Source: Planctomycetota bacterium
GTDB lineage: Bacteria > Planctomycetota > B15-G4 > SIAN01
DNA length: 64,000 bases
Assembly (NCBI GenBank): GCA_028289345.1
Contig: JANQQL010000025.1
Coordinates: 62,001 to 126,000 of the forward strand
Reading direction: 5' to 3'
Part shown: one piece after another, positions 45,001-54,177 of the stretch
How the letters are laid out: the number at the start of each line of letters is the position of its first letter
Numbering within the stretch: the stretch's first letter is position 1
Translations under genes and position numbers: made by a program
The notes under the pieces: generated by a model
The model's input: the letters and a program-made list of their open reading frames with translations, nothing else
Database searches by the model: none
What the model was told of the DNA's origin: nothing

Positions 45001-46281
45001 TCAGGAGGCGTCTCGCGCCAGACGAATTCCCGTGAACTGCCACTGGGTATTGGCCGGGAAGAAGTTGCGGTACGTCGGGCGAATGTGGTCGCGGGCCGTG
45101 GCAAAAGAGCCGCCCCGCAAGATCCACTGATCGCACATGAACTTGCCGTTGTACTCTCCGAGACTGCCTTGGAACGGCCGATAGCCTGGGTAGGAGGTGT
45201 AGGGACTGGAGGTCCATTCCCACAGGTCCCCGTACATCTGTTGAACACCTTTGCCGTTTCCCGACGGCGGTTCCGGCGTCAGATTGCCGGAATCAAGGAG
45301 GTTTCCTTCGAGCGGCTGAGTCGACGCCAGGGATTCCCACTCGGCCTCGGTGGGCAATCTTGCACCAGCCCATCGCGCGTAGGCGTCCGCTTCGAAGTAC
45401 GAGACGTGACTGACCGGGCGATGAGGCGCGAGGTCTTGGCATCCATGCAGTGTGAATTCCTGGCGGCCCTCACCGTCCAACCAATACAGAGGGGCCGTCC
45501 GGGAGGATTCTTCCACCCATGCCCAGCCTTCCGAGAGCCACAGCTCCGGGCGCCGGTAGCCGCCATCTCCGATGAAAGCCTGGTACTCGCCATTGTTGAC
45601 GAGTCGCGAGCAGATTTCGCTTTCCGGGATCACCACTTGGTGTCGAGGTCGCTCGTTGTCGAACGCAAAATCTGGTGAATCCCAGCCGATTTCCTGGACT
45701 CCCGATGGCACCGGGGTCCAGGTCGCCGCCGGCACCTCGACCGGCTTTTCCGGATCGCGAGTTTCGTAAGTTGGAAACATCGGGTTGCAAGAAAAGACGT
45801 GCTTGATGTCGGTCAACAGCAATTCTTGATGCTGCTGCTCGTGATGCAGGCCGAGCTCGATCACGAACTGGTCTTGCGCAGAGATCGTTTCCGCATTGGC
45901 GAGCTTCTCATGGACCTGGGCGTCGACGTGACTGCGGTAATCCATCACCTCGGCAAGTCCGGGACGGGAGATGACTCCCCGCTGGGCACGGGGAAACTGC
46001 GGTCCCACACTCTTGTAGTAGGAGTTGAAGAGAACTTCGAAGCCGGGCTGAAACGTCTCGTGCTTGCCGAAGAGCGGGAGCACGAATGTTTCGAAGAACC
46101 AGGTCGTATGGCCTAGGTGCCATCGCGTCGGACTGACATCGGGCATGGACTGGACCATGCAGTCTTCCGCGGTGAGCGGAGCCGCAAGGCGGCGGGTCGT
46201 GGCGCGAACTCGTTGGTAGCGAGTCGCGAGATCTTCCGAAGCCGCGAATTGACGCGCGCGTCCTGTTCCAACCGCAGGCAT
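45001..46281 (-). CDS. egtB: EgtB-like sulfoxide synthase (ergothioneine pathway)
   Basis: This is a 426-residue protein with the two-domain layout of EgtB. The N-terminal DinB-like bundle carries the iron-binding histidines (H55 or H58 in WHLGHTTWFF, and H147 and H151 in HHEQQHQELL). The C-terminal formylglycine-generating-enzyme-like domain has RLPTEAEWESLA, MYGDLWEWTSSPY and LRGGSFAT. EgtB uses iron and oxygen to join a sulfur donor (gamma-glutamylcysteine or cysteine) to hercynine. The methyltransferase EgtD that makes hercynine is not in this window, so its genome location or absence should be checked. No convincing ribosome binding site precedes the ATG. Confidence 0.88.
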   Translation of the reverse strand: MPAVGTGRARQFAASEDLATRYQRVRATTRRLAAPLTAEDCMVQSMPDVSPTRWHLGHTTWFFETFVLPLFGKHETFQPGFEVLFNSYYKSVGPQFPRAQRGVISRPGLAEVMDYRSHVDAQVHEKLANAETISAQDQFVIELGLHHEQQHQELLLTDIKHVFSCNPMFPTYETRDPEKPVEVPAATWTPVPSGVQEIGWDSPDFAFDNERPRHQVVIPESEICSRLVNNGEYQAFIGDGGYRRPELWLSEGWAWVEESSRTAPLYWLDGEGRQEFTLHGCQDLAPHRPVSHVSYFEADAYARWAGARLPTEAEWESLASTQPLEGNLLDSGNLTPEPPSGNGKGVQQMYGDLWEWTSSPYTSYPGYRPFQGSLGEYNGKFMCDQWILRGGSFATARDHIRPTYRNFFPANTQWQFTGIRLARDAS

Positions 46282-46507
46282 GGATTGACACCCGTTCTAG
46301 AAGAGTTGCCGGGACGTGGAGTGGGTCCGGTACCGTACCGATCAAGCCGGTGTCTGGCCACCCGTGACATACGAATCGGAGAGAAACGCCCTGATTCGTC
46401 ACCGCCTAACGAGTGAAGGCGTGGCAGGGCGCCGGTGATCCGCGGCAGTTTCTCCCCCCCGGCTTCTACGGTGGCGCGGGTGGTGTCGAGGGAAGCGAAG
46501 GCCTGGC

Positions 46508-47929
46508 TCAGCGGCTTTCCGTGTCGCGCGGCAGTTCGACTTCCACTCCAAGAGTCGCGAGCCGGGTGAGTGTTTGGCGACGCAACCCGTCACTCGGATT
46601 CAGCTCCAGGCTTCTTTGAAGCGCGACGATTGCTTCGTCTGGCCGATCCACGAGGATCAACGCTTCTCCCAAACTGTCGTAGGCGTTGGCAGAGGTCGGG
46701 TATTCGTCCGCGGTTGCGCGCAAAACTTCCACAGCCAGTTCGAACTCCTCTGCCTTGATCAAGTCGTAGCCAATCTTGTTGAGCTGGCCCTCGGAGAGGC
46801 CGATCCGTGCGTTGGGATCCTCTTTCTTTTGCGCGCGAAACTCTTCGATTCGACCGCGAACCTCGTCCGCTGTGAAGCCATCATCCACGGGCATGGGTTG
46901 TTCGGTGATCACCGCCTTGTCCATGGAGGAGGAGCCAAGGATCACGCCGGTAAGAATCCACACCACGACTTTTCGCTTGGCCAAACTCTCGCGCCCCAAA
47001 CGTCCCAACTTGAGATGGGCGCGTCCCCCGCCACTTGACTCGGACAGATCGGTGATCGGAACTCCCGTGGTACGAGCGATGTGGGACGCCCAGCTTGCGG
47101 TGAAGTAGGCAAACGCGTGACTGTCGCCGATGACGACGATTTCGCCGTCCTCGACATGTTCGTAGGGAAGACCCCGCTCTTCGTCCACCACCTGCCAGGC
47201 CTTCATCGGGACCGAGGGATCGACCCGCTCCGTCCCTGTTCGACGGCGCTCACTGAAGCGCTCCGGGTCCTGGCCCGTGAAGTCGTAGCGCGCGAGGCGT
47301 TCGGCTACTAGTTCCGCCGCCACCCGAGCCCCGAGGCCCGAAGGGTGATGCCCGTTCAATTCGTACAGCGGGACCTCTGCGTTCGGCTTTGCTTCCCAAA
47401 AAGCCTGGAGGATGTCGACCACTTCGACGTCGGCTTCGAGAAGGTCGAACATGCGTTCGATTCGCGGTACGGAGGCGGGAAAGCGCTCCGGAAGATCGAT
47501 CTCGCAATCTTCGTAGTAGAGCTCCATCTTGGCTGGGACGGGACAGACGATCAGATCCACTCCCATCGACTTGAGCTGACGGTCGAAATCGATGACTGCC
47601 TCGATGGCGTCCCCGGAGGCTCTTTCCCATTCCGCGGCGATGGCGCGCTCGGTGAGCCCTCGCTGATATTGGTTCTTGCCGACCTGCACGCGGCGACCTC
47701 CCCCCAGTTGCAGAAGGGAACTAAAACGGCGCGAGATCTCGTTGCGCAAGACCTCGGCGTCGTCACGAATGACCTGCAGTCCTCCGAATTCGTCGACCCA
47801 GTCCTCGAGATCGAGGAGTTGGTTCTCCATGGCGTCCGCTCGTGCGTCTTCGATGTCTGCTCGGCGAGCGGAAGGGTCAGCCTGCGAGTCATTGCAAAGG
47901 CCGAGGATGGCGAGAAGGAACAAGGTCAT
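46508..47929 (-). CDS. Exported AlgX/AlgJ-like SGNH protein with TPR C-terminus
   Basis: This is a 473-residue protein starting at the ATG at 47929 (GGAG upstream) with signal MTLFLLAILGLCNDSQA. The SGNH motif VVIGDSHAF (S270) and an earlier LNGHHPSG (supplying the D/N-x-H type residues before the nucleophile) match the AlgX/AlgJ O-acetyltransferase group, where the D-H pair precedes the GDS motif. The last 130 residues contain TPR units (FELAVEVLRATADEYPTS, DEAIVALQRSLELNPSD). Relatives transfer acetyl groups to exported polysaccharides; no polysaccharide cluster is adjacent, so the acceptor is unknown. Confidence 0.78.
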   Translation of the reverse strand: MTLFLLAILGLCNDSQADPSARRADIEDARADAMENQLLDLEDWVDEFGGLQVIRDDAEVLRNEISRRFSSLLQLGGGRRVQVGKNQYQRGLTERAIAAEWERASGDAIEAVIDFDRQLKSMGVDLIVCPVPAKMELYYEDCEIDLPERFPASVPRIERMFDLLEADVEVVDILQAFWEAKPNAEVPLYELNGHHPSGLGARVAAELVAERLARYDFTGQDPERFSERRRTGTERVDPSVPMKAWQVVDEERGLPYEHVEDGEIVVIGDSHAFAYFTASWASHIARTTGVPITDLSESSGGGRAHLKLGRLGRESLAKRKVVVWILTGVILGSSSMDKAVITEQPMPVDDGFTADEVRGRIEEFRAQKKEDPNARIGLSEGQLNKIGYDLIKAEEFELAVEVLRATADEYPTSANAYDSLGEALILVDRPDEAIVALQRSLELNPSDGLRRQTLTRLATLGVEVELPRDTESR

Positions 47930-48347
47930 GACGCTCTCCAGAAACGACTCCGTGGGGCAAGGTTCCGAGCAAACTCCGCGCCTGGGCTTGCCTACCCAGC
48001 TCGACCGGTCGGAATCAGGTTCTCGATGTCCGGCCTGCAGTGTCCAGATCGGCACAAACGTGCCGCGAATCCCCCAAGCCCCTTACGAGATCATGCCCTT
48101 CCGGGTTCGAGCATCGGCTCTTCCCGGGAGACACCCGGTGAGGGAAGGGTTGCAAACGTGATAAACGGATGCTGCCGAGGCCAATGACGATTGCCCCTTG
48201 ATCGGACGGAACCAGGGAGCGGCGGTTTGCGGTTTTTGGCGGCGAACACGAGAGAAGTCGTGAGCGGTCGGAATCACTCCGCAAGCGGCGCCCGCGCCGT
48301 TCGAGCACCGTAACCCTAGTTTGAGAATTCGGCCCGCCCTTGGACTT
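47930..48347. other. Intergenic region, no gene recognised
   Basis: This stretch upstream of the AlgX/AlgJ-like gene should contain its promoter. No protein-like frame or RNA was recognised. A hairpin at its right border is listed separately. Confidence 0.45.
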
Positions 48348-48387
48348 GGTGCACCCGTTGAGCGGGATGCTCGATGTGGGGTGCACC
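48348..48387 (-). terminator. Nested hairpin downstream of the sulfatase gene
   Basis: A nine-base-pair stem (GGTGCACCC with GGGTGCACC) encloses a smaller GAGC/GCTC hairpin, starting 18 bases after the sulfatase stop. No U-tract follows, so it may be a factor-dependent or mRNA-stabilising end rather than a classic terminator. Confidence 0.4.
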
Positions 48388-48405
48388 GGTTCCCGAGGAA
48401 CCTCT

Positions 48406-49791
48406 TCATTCGTGTTTGTCCAAAGGTGCAGGTGGCGTTTGATTTGGCGGTCCCGCGGCGCGCCAGCCTGCGTGAAGTTGTTTGCGCAGTTTCTGCACGA
48501 GCTCCGCGTGTTCCGGGGCTTCCGCGAGGTTCCGGTGTTCACCAGGATCCTCGAGGCGATCGTAGAGTTCGAAGATCGGAGTCTTCCCAGCCCATTCGGT
48601 GAAGCGGTGCTCTCGGGTCCGAATGGTGCTTCCGAGTCGTCCCCGACGCCGGTACTCGCAGAACACCGCGCTCTTCCAGGGCAGGGACGGTTCCTTCAAC
48701 AAAGGGGAGAGGCTTGTCCCTTCGAGGGTTTCGATCGGTGGCAAACCACACAGCTGGACGAGTGTTGGAAACAGGTCCACCAGTTCGACCAGAGCGTCGC
48801 ACGAGCCACTTTCGAAGCCAGGGGCGCGAATGATCAAGGGCACGCGGCTGGCAACCTCGAAATTGGTCTGCTTCGCCCAGAGCCCATGTTCCCCAAGATG
48901 CCAGCCATGGTCGCCAAACAGCACCACGATGGTGTGTTCTTCGAGGCCGGACTCCTTCAGATTGGTCAACACGCGTTGCACTTGAGAGTCGACGAAGCTG
49001 GTGGCGGCGTGATACGCGCGAACCAGTGCGGTGGAATCTTCCGGAGCGAGCCGATGATGCTCGTCGAGCTCGACATTGCCGTAGCCCTTGAGCTCCCCGT
49101 TCTTGTGGAACGCAATCGGAGGAATTCCTGATGCAGAGGGGGGCTCGGTGCTCGCTGGTTCGAGGCGGACGTTGTCAAAGAACCGCCGCGGGACCACCAA
49201 GGGCAGGTGAGGTTTGTAGAACCCGAGGGCGAGAAAGAACGGTTGGCTACCTTTTCGTTTCTTCAGGAACTCGATGGCTTGGTCCGCCACCTGTCCGTCG
49301 CGGAGTGCGGAGTCAGGAAGATCCGAAGGTCGCCAGGCTCGAGAGTTGCCGGAAGTTCCTGTGGCCCACCAGCAAGGCTCGCTCCAGGAGCGCTCGTCCT
49401 GCTCCTTCAGGTGGAAGACCTTGCCGAATGACGCAGTGTGATAGCCGTGGTCTTTGAAGTGTTGGGGCAGGGTGACGACGTCGGGAAGCTGTTCCCGGAA
49501 GGACTGATCCTGTCGACGCAGTCCCGTGGTGGTGGGGCGGAGGCCAGAGAGGAACGAGGCCCGGGACGGGTTGCAAACGGTGTACTGGCAGAAGGCACTC
49601 GTGAAAACGACTCCGCTCTTGGCGAGGGCATCGATGTGAGGAGTGCTGGCTGCGGATTCCCCGTACGCTCCCAACGCGGGCCGTAGGTCATCCACCGAGA
49701 TGAACAGAACGTGGCGTCGTTCGGGCTCGGCGGCGATCGCGGAAGCGCCCAGCAGCGTGAAAGCCAGGGAAAAGGACCACCCAATCTGCAT
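48406..49791 (-). CDS. Exported sulfatase (iduronate-2-sulfatase-like)
   Basis: This is a 461-residue type I sulfatase. The ATG at 49791 has GGAGGAA upstream and opens a signal peptide (FTLLGASAIAA). Metal-site residues are in FISVDDLRPALG, and the formylglycine site is CNPSRASFLSG with C73 as the residue converted to formylglycine. GKVFH and FGDHGWHLGEHG supply further active-site residues. The VDDLRP start and CxPSR context resemble iduronate-2-sulfatases. It should remove sulfate from a polysaccharide outside the cytoplasm. Conversion needs a maturase (anSME or FGE) encoded elsewhere; none was seen here. Confidence 0.92.
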   Translation of the reverse strand: MQIGWSFSLAFTLLGASAIAAEPERRHVLFISVDDLRPALGAYGESAASTPHIDALAKSGVVFTSAFCQYTVCNPSRASFLSGLRPTTTGLRRQDQSFREQLPDVVTLPQHFKDHGYHTASFGKVFHLKEQDERSWSEPCWWATGTSGNSRAWRPSDLPDSALRDGQVADQAIEFLKKRKGSQPFFLALGFYKPHLPLVVPRRFFDNVRLEPASTEPPSASGIPPIAFHKNGELKGYGNVELDEHHRLAPEDSTALVRAYHAATSFVDSQVQRVLTNLKESGLEEHTIVVLFGDHGWHLGEHGLWAKQTNFEVASRVPLIIRAPGFESGSCDALVELVDLFPTLVQLCGLPPIETLEGTSLSPLLKEPSLPWKSAVFCEYRRRGRLGSTIRTREHRFTEWAGKTPIFELYDRLEDPGEHRNLAEAPEHAELVQKLRKQLHAGWRAAGPPNQTPPAPLDKHE

Positions 49792-50067
49792 TCGGCAACG
49801 TTCCTCCGCGGGCACTCTAGCCCGGATCATTCATGAAGGTGTACTCGGAATGGTTCAAGCTCTTTCTCGCTGTGGCATTCCACTGCTCTGCATCCTCCTC
49901 GGACCGGCGAAACGCTTGTCGCGAAGACGCCGTAAGTCCTCGCCAGGAACAACTTTGACACGTTCTTGGGACGGGCTTGATGAAGGATGCGGGCTAGTGG
50001 TTCTTGATGGCCATCCCCTTGGTGGTCGGAACCGAACGATTCCTCACGGCTGTTCCAAATCGAGGAA

Positions 50068-52059
50068 CTACGGAACGAAGTTCACTTGAACCGCATTGGT
50101 CAATGCCACACCGGTGACTGGATGGAGGATCGCGGCCTGCATGTTGAGCTGCTGTCCGACCAACGCGTTGGGAATCGTGAATGAGAGAGTCAGCGAACCA
50201 TCGAAACCAGTGAAAAAGAACTGGTCGAGTCCCCCAGGGCGCAGGCCGGAGGCAATGACCTCTGCATTCAGCAGGTCAAAACTTCCGAACGAAAGGGAGT
50301 AGGCGCCAGGCTGAAGGTCGCCTGCCGCAAGGATCACCGGGAGGTGGACGCCGCCTTCGAAGTGGAGCGTCATTCGATCGCTGGAAGCAGAAACGTCGGA
50401 GAAATAGGGACCCGGGTACCCGAACTCGATGGGGAAGCCGACGACTTCAATGCATTCATTGATCTCGAACTCTGCGATTCTTGCCTGAGGCGATTGACCG
50501 TTACCGAATGGGGCCTCGAAGACTTCAACATCATCGATGCCGACGCCGTCATCAGTGCCAGGGTCCGCGAGGGATCGGTCCATGAGCACCCATCGGATGA
50601 CCAAGGTCTTGCCCGCGGCGCCCGGGACCAAATGGGAAGCATGTTGCCAGAGACCGGGTTGACTCGAGTCGCGCCCCCACGCTTGGTTGGTGAAGTCGTT
50701 GTACCAGCCCGTGGATGCCGGGTCTCCCGGCAGGCCGAGCTTCTCGAAGTCGGAACCGTTCAGAGAAACCTCGACCCAGGAAATGTAGCCGTGCGCGAGT
50801 TCGTGGATATGACGAAATCTCAGGATCGGGTCATGGGTGAATCCACTCAGGTCGAACGGGGGACTGGTCAAGTAAGAGAACTCTCCCACCGCAGGAGATC
50901 CGTTGAGTGCCGTGACCCAGGCATTCGTTCCCGAGGATGCGGAGCTGATGAAGTTCCCCCCTGGATCCCCGTTCTCCCAGCTGCTCACCGTTCCGTGTGT
51001 GGAGAAGCCGCCGTCGTCAAGTTCGAAAGTTTCAAGGTAGGGAAACTCAGTGATCCCGGTTTGGTGAGAGACAATCTTGGCTTTGGAATTGTTGCCAAGA
51101 ACGGCGTCCCCGGCCAACCAGGTCTCTATCTCGAAGGTGTAGTCCCCCAATGCCGAGAGATCCACGGGGGTTGCGAACACGTGAGTTCTCGATTGCAACG
51201 GCGGAATGATGTCAGTGAAGGTTTCGGACAGCGCGATTCCCGTCGGACCAGTCACCGTCAACGTGATCGGGAATCCCGTGACGTCGTCGGTTCCAAGGTT
51301 CTTGATGCTGACTTCGACTCGCTCGGGATCCGAAAAGGTGGGAGCCGAGTTCGGCGCATCGATCGACGCAACCGCCACGTCGAGGCGAGTTTCGTAAATC
51401 TCTACTGCATCAATCCCAACTCCGTCGCCCGAGTCACCGGTCCGGGCCTCGAGCACCCATCGCAAGTTCGCCGTTTTTCCCGCGGCCCCCTCGAGGAGTA
51501 TTCGAGCGGTCCTCCACTGGCCTCTTTCGCCAGAGTCGAATTCCCACCAGTCCGAGAAACTGTTGTACCAGTTGACGGCGGGCTCGCTCTCCCGGATCCC
51601 TAGCTTCTGGAACGGGCCGCCGTTGAGAGAGATCTCCATCCAGGTCCGATCGAGCTGGGCCAACTGAAAGATGTGTTGGAACTCCAGCGTTGGATCTTTC
51701 TCGAGTGCCGAAAAATCGAGGGGCGGTGACTGAAGAAACGACGATTCGTTCCCGGCGTGGCTGCCATCCAGCGACGTGACACAAGCGCGGGCTCCCTCCG
51801 CGGCACTCGATATGAAATCGGACTGCGGAACTCCCCATTCCCAGGTCGAATTTGATCCGCCGACGCCGAAGTTGAAGTCGAAGTCTTCGAAATCTTCGAA
51901 GTAGGGGAACTCAGAGATCGTCGCGCCCTCGGGGGAATGGGAGAAGGAGTGTTCCTGCGACCGGGCGGAGCTGACAAGTGAGGTCCCGATGACCACGGCA
52001 GCAACGAAGGTTTGGACGCTGCGGGCGCCCAGTACGATTTTCTTTTGCCGAAGATTCAT
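50068..52059 (-). CDS. Secreted tandem beta-sandwich/CARDB protein, second paralogue
   Basis: This is a 663-residue exported protein; the signal ends near residue 35 (SSARSQ). Two long repeats (about 48-215 and 335-520) each open with FPYFE or FPYLE, carry a WEWGVP- or WENGDP-like motif, ISSA and LQSPP or LTSPP, and close with GVGIDAVEIYE or GVGIDDVEVFE. They look like MAM/jelly-roll-type sandwiches. A CARDB-like domain (about 220-330) lies between. The C-terminal 110 residues end ALTNAVQVNFVP. The start overlaps the stop of its upstream paralogue (ATGA). An open extension to 52659 is out of frame with the paralogue and not real. It is probably an adhesin. Confidence 0.82.
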   Translation of the reverse strand: MNLRQKKIVLGARSVQTFVAAVVIGTSLVSSARSQEHSFSHSPEGATISEFPYFEDFEDFDFNFGVGGSNSTWEWGVPQSDFISSAAEGARACVTSLDGSHAGNESSFLQSPPLDFSALEKDPTLEFQHIFQLAQLDRTWMEISLNGGPFQKLGIRESEPAVNWYNSFSDWWEFDSGERGQWRTARILLEGAAGKTANLRWVLEARTGDSGDGVGIDAVEIYETRLDVAVASIDAPNSAPTFSDPERVEVSIKNLGTDDVTGFPITLTVTGPTGIALSETFTDIIPPLQSRTHVFATPVDLSALGDYTFEIETWLAGDAVLGNNSKAKIVSHQTGITEFPYLETFELDDGGFSTHGTVSSWENGDPGGNFISSASSGTNAWVTALNGSPAVGEFSYLTSPPFDLSGFTHDPILRFRHIHELAHGYISWVEVSLNGSDFEKLGLPGDPASTGWYNDFTNQAWGRDSSQPGLWQHASHLVPGAAGKTLVIRWVLMDRSLADPGTDDGVGIDDVEVFEAPFGNGQSPQARIAEFEINECIEVVGFPIEFGYPGPYFSDVSASSDRMTLHFEGGVHLPVILAAGDLQPGAYSLSFGSFDLLNAEVIASGLRPGGLDQFFFTGFDGSLTLSFTIPNALVGQQLNMQAAILHPVTGVALTNAVQVNFVP

Positions 52060-54002
52060 GGAAGGAAACTCACTTGAACCGCATTGGTGATGGCGATGTC
52101 GAGCTCGGTGTTGCCAACCCCTGCCTGAAAAGACAGGACACGTCCAATCAAGGTCAGTGGGATCGGGAGGGTCAAATCCATGACTCCCTCGTTGTTCGTG
52201 AAGAAGAACTGATTGAAGCCTCCCGGCTGATAGCCGGATGCGATGACTGCGGCGTCGACGCCAAGGTCGATTTGCCCAAAGGGTGTCGATGCGGCGGCGG
52301 GATCGAGTTCTCCTGCGATCCAAACAATTGGCTGCCCGGGCTCTCCCTCCACGTGCAAGTGGAGGACGTCGCTGCTTCCCGAGAGTGCCACGAAATAAGG
52401 TCCCGGCTGAAACGCCTCGACTGAGTAGCCGAGTGCTTCCGTCGCCTGATTGATGTCGAGGACGGAGATTGACGGTCGCGGTTTCTGCCCAATGCCGAAG
52501 GGGGTTTCGAAAATCTCGACATTGTCCACGCCGAATCCGTCGAAGTTCTCTTCGAGATCGGCATCCATCACCCAGCGCAGAGTGACGACATTCCCGGCGG
52601 CGCCCAGCATCACGTTTCGAGCGATTACCCAGTCGTTGGGGGCTGTGGAGCCTGTCCACCGGTTCGCGCTGTTGGGGTACCAGTTGAGAGAGAATGGATC
52701 TTCCGAGGTCCCGAGTTCTTGGAAAGCTTCGCCATTGAAGGAAACCTCGATCCAGGCTCGATCCGAGTTGCCGAAGTCACGGGTCATGGAAAACTGAAGC
52801 AAAGGGTCGTTCTCGACTTCTGTGAGGTCGATCGGGGGGCTTCGCAGGAAGGAAAACTCATTCCTGGTGCGGCCACCGTCGAGGTTGGTGACCCAGGCGC
52901 GAGCCCCAAATGCTGCTCTCGAGATCACGGGACCTGCTGGCTCTCCGTGTTCCCAGCTGGGGTTCACCCCGTTCACGATGTACCCGCTCGGTCCGTCTTC
53001 GAATCCCTCGAAGTACGGGAACTGCCGAACGGTTTCCTGATGGGTGACTTGGCTTTGAGAAAAGTTGTTGCCCGGCACTTCGTCGCCATCGAGAAGCGCC
53101 TCCGCTTGCAGGGTGTAGACGCCGGGAACCGAGAGATCGATCGGAACCTCGAACAACATTGGTTGTTCTTCGGCAGGAGTCAGTGTCCCGAGAAACGGCT
53201 GGGTCAACTGGGTGGGTACCGGTCCCGAGATGTCGAGCGTGACGGGAAATCCGGAGATGTTCTGTGTTCCCGTGTTTCGGACGATGACATCCACCGACTC
53301 CTGTAGCAGAAGTGGACCGGAGTCCGGTCCGTCCACTCTGGTCACGGAGGCATCCAGCAGATTGTCGTAGATCGTGACGCTGTCAACGCCGAGACCCCCG
53401 CCAAGGCGGCTGGATCCTGTATCGCAAACCCAACGAACTTGCACGGTGCTCCCCGCCGCCCCGTTCAGTCGAAAGCGAGTCGTTCGCCACTGTCCCAACT
53501 CGTTGGGGCGGCCGGTCCACCACTGACTCGTCGTGTTGGTGTACCAGTACAATCCTCCGGGACTCGGGGGAGCCTTCACGAACGGGCCCCCATTGACCGA
53601 GAGTTCGAGCCAAGCCCGCGAAGCTGTGGTCGGGAAGTCATGCAACAGCTTGAACTGCAGCCAAGGGTCTCTGGAACGCTGGGTGAAGTCGAACACTGGC
53701 GATTGCAAATAGGATGACTCAAACAAGTGGTGGTCACCCGCCAGGTTGGTCACCCAGGCTTGGCTCCCCTCTGCTGCGGTGTCGATGAAATCCCCAGCCG
53801 GGACTCCCCACTCCCAAGAGCTGGATGATCCACCCACCGTGAAGCCACCAGTCGAAGACTCAAAGCCTTCAAAGTAGGGCAAGGGGGTACCGGGTGGGGG
53901 TGGGGGCGGTCCCGGATCCTCGTTGGTGAGTGGTTTGTCTGCTTGCGCCGAAGCAACTTGACAAGTCAGCGCCGTCAAGAGAGCAGCAATGACACGTTTC
54001 AT
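52056..54002 (-). CDS. Secreted tandem beta-sandwich/CARDB protein, first paralogue
   Basis: This is a 648-residue protein with a signal peptide (MKRVIAALLTALTCQVASAQ). The ATG at 54002 is preferred over 54026, which would put charged residues before the signal. The layout matches its downstream neighbour: repeat one (LPYFEGFE, WEWGVPAGD, LQSPVFD, GVDSVTIYD), a CARDB-like domain (VDVIVRNTGTQNISGFPVTL), repeat two (FPYFEGFEDG, WEHGEPAG, LRSPPIDL, GVDNVEIFE) and a C-terminal domain ending AITNAVQVSFLP. The two proteins are clearly related but diverged, so the duplication is old. A proline-rich linker (PPPPPPG) follows the signal peptide. Confidence 0.82.
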   Translation of the reverse strand: MKRVIAALLTALTCQVASAQADKPLTNEDPGPPPPPPGTPLPYFEGFESSTGGFTVGGSSSSWEWGVPAGDFIDTAAEGSQAWVTNLAGDHHLFESSYLQSPVFDFTQRSRDPWLQFKLLHDFPTTASRAWLELSVNGGPFVKAPPSPGGLYWYTNTTSQWWTGRPNELGQWRTTRFRLNGAAGSTVQVRWVCDTGSSRLGGGLGVDSVTIYDNLLDASVTRVDGPDSGPLLLQESVDVIVRNTGTQNISGFPVTLDISGPVPTQLTQPFLGTLTPAEEQPMLFEVPIDLSVPGVYTLQAEALLDGDEVPGNNFSQSQVTHQETVRQFPYFEGFEDGPSGYIVNGVNPSWEHGEPAGPVISRAAFGARAWVTNLDGGRTRNEFSFLRSPPIDLTEVENDPLLQFSMTRDFGNSDRAWIEVSFNGEAFQELGTSEDPFSLNWYPNSANRWTGSTAPNDWVIARNVMLGAAGNVVTLRWVMDADLEENFDGFGVDNVEIFETPFGIGQKPRPSISVLDINQATEALGYSVEAFQPGPYFVALSGSSDVLHLHVEGEPGQPIVWIAGELDPAAASTPFGQIDLGVDAAVIASGYQPGGFNQFFFTNNEGVMDLTLPIPLTLIGRVLSFQAGVGNTELDIAITNAVQVSFLP

Positions 54003-54177
54003 CAGGCAGTTCCAATGTCGAGACATGCCGAAAGGCTGGATCGAGACGGGAACAATACGTGTCGTTATTGACTGACGGAACAGGTTCCACTAGGAAACAG
54101 TCATGGGCGGGTAGCGATCAGGCGCGCGGAAGTCGACGCTAGGTGTGCGAACTCCGCGAATCCGTGCTTGCTGTTCC

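Noticed and set aside
52060-52659. Upstream extension of the second sandwich paralogue
   Set aside because: It lies in another frame inside the first paralogue; the real start at 52059 has a signal peptide and a 4-base overlap.
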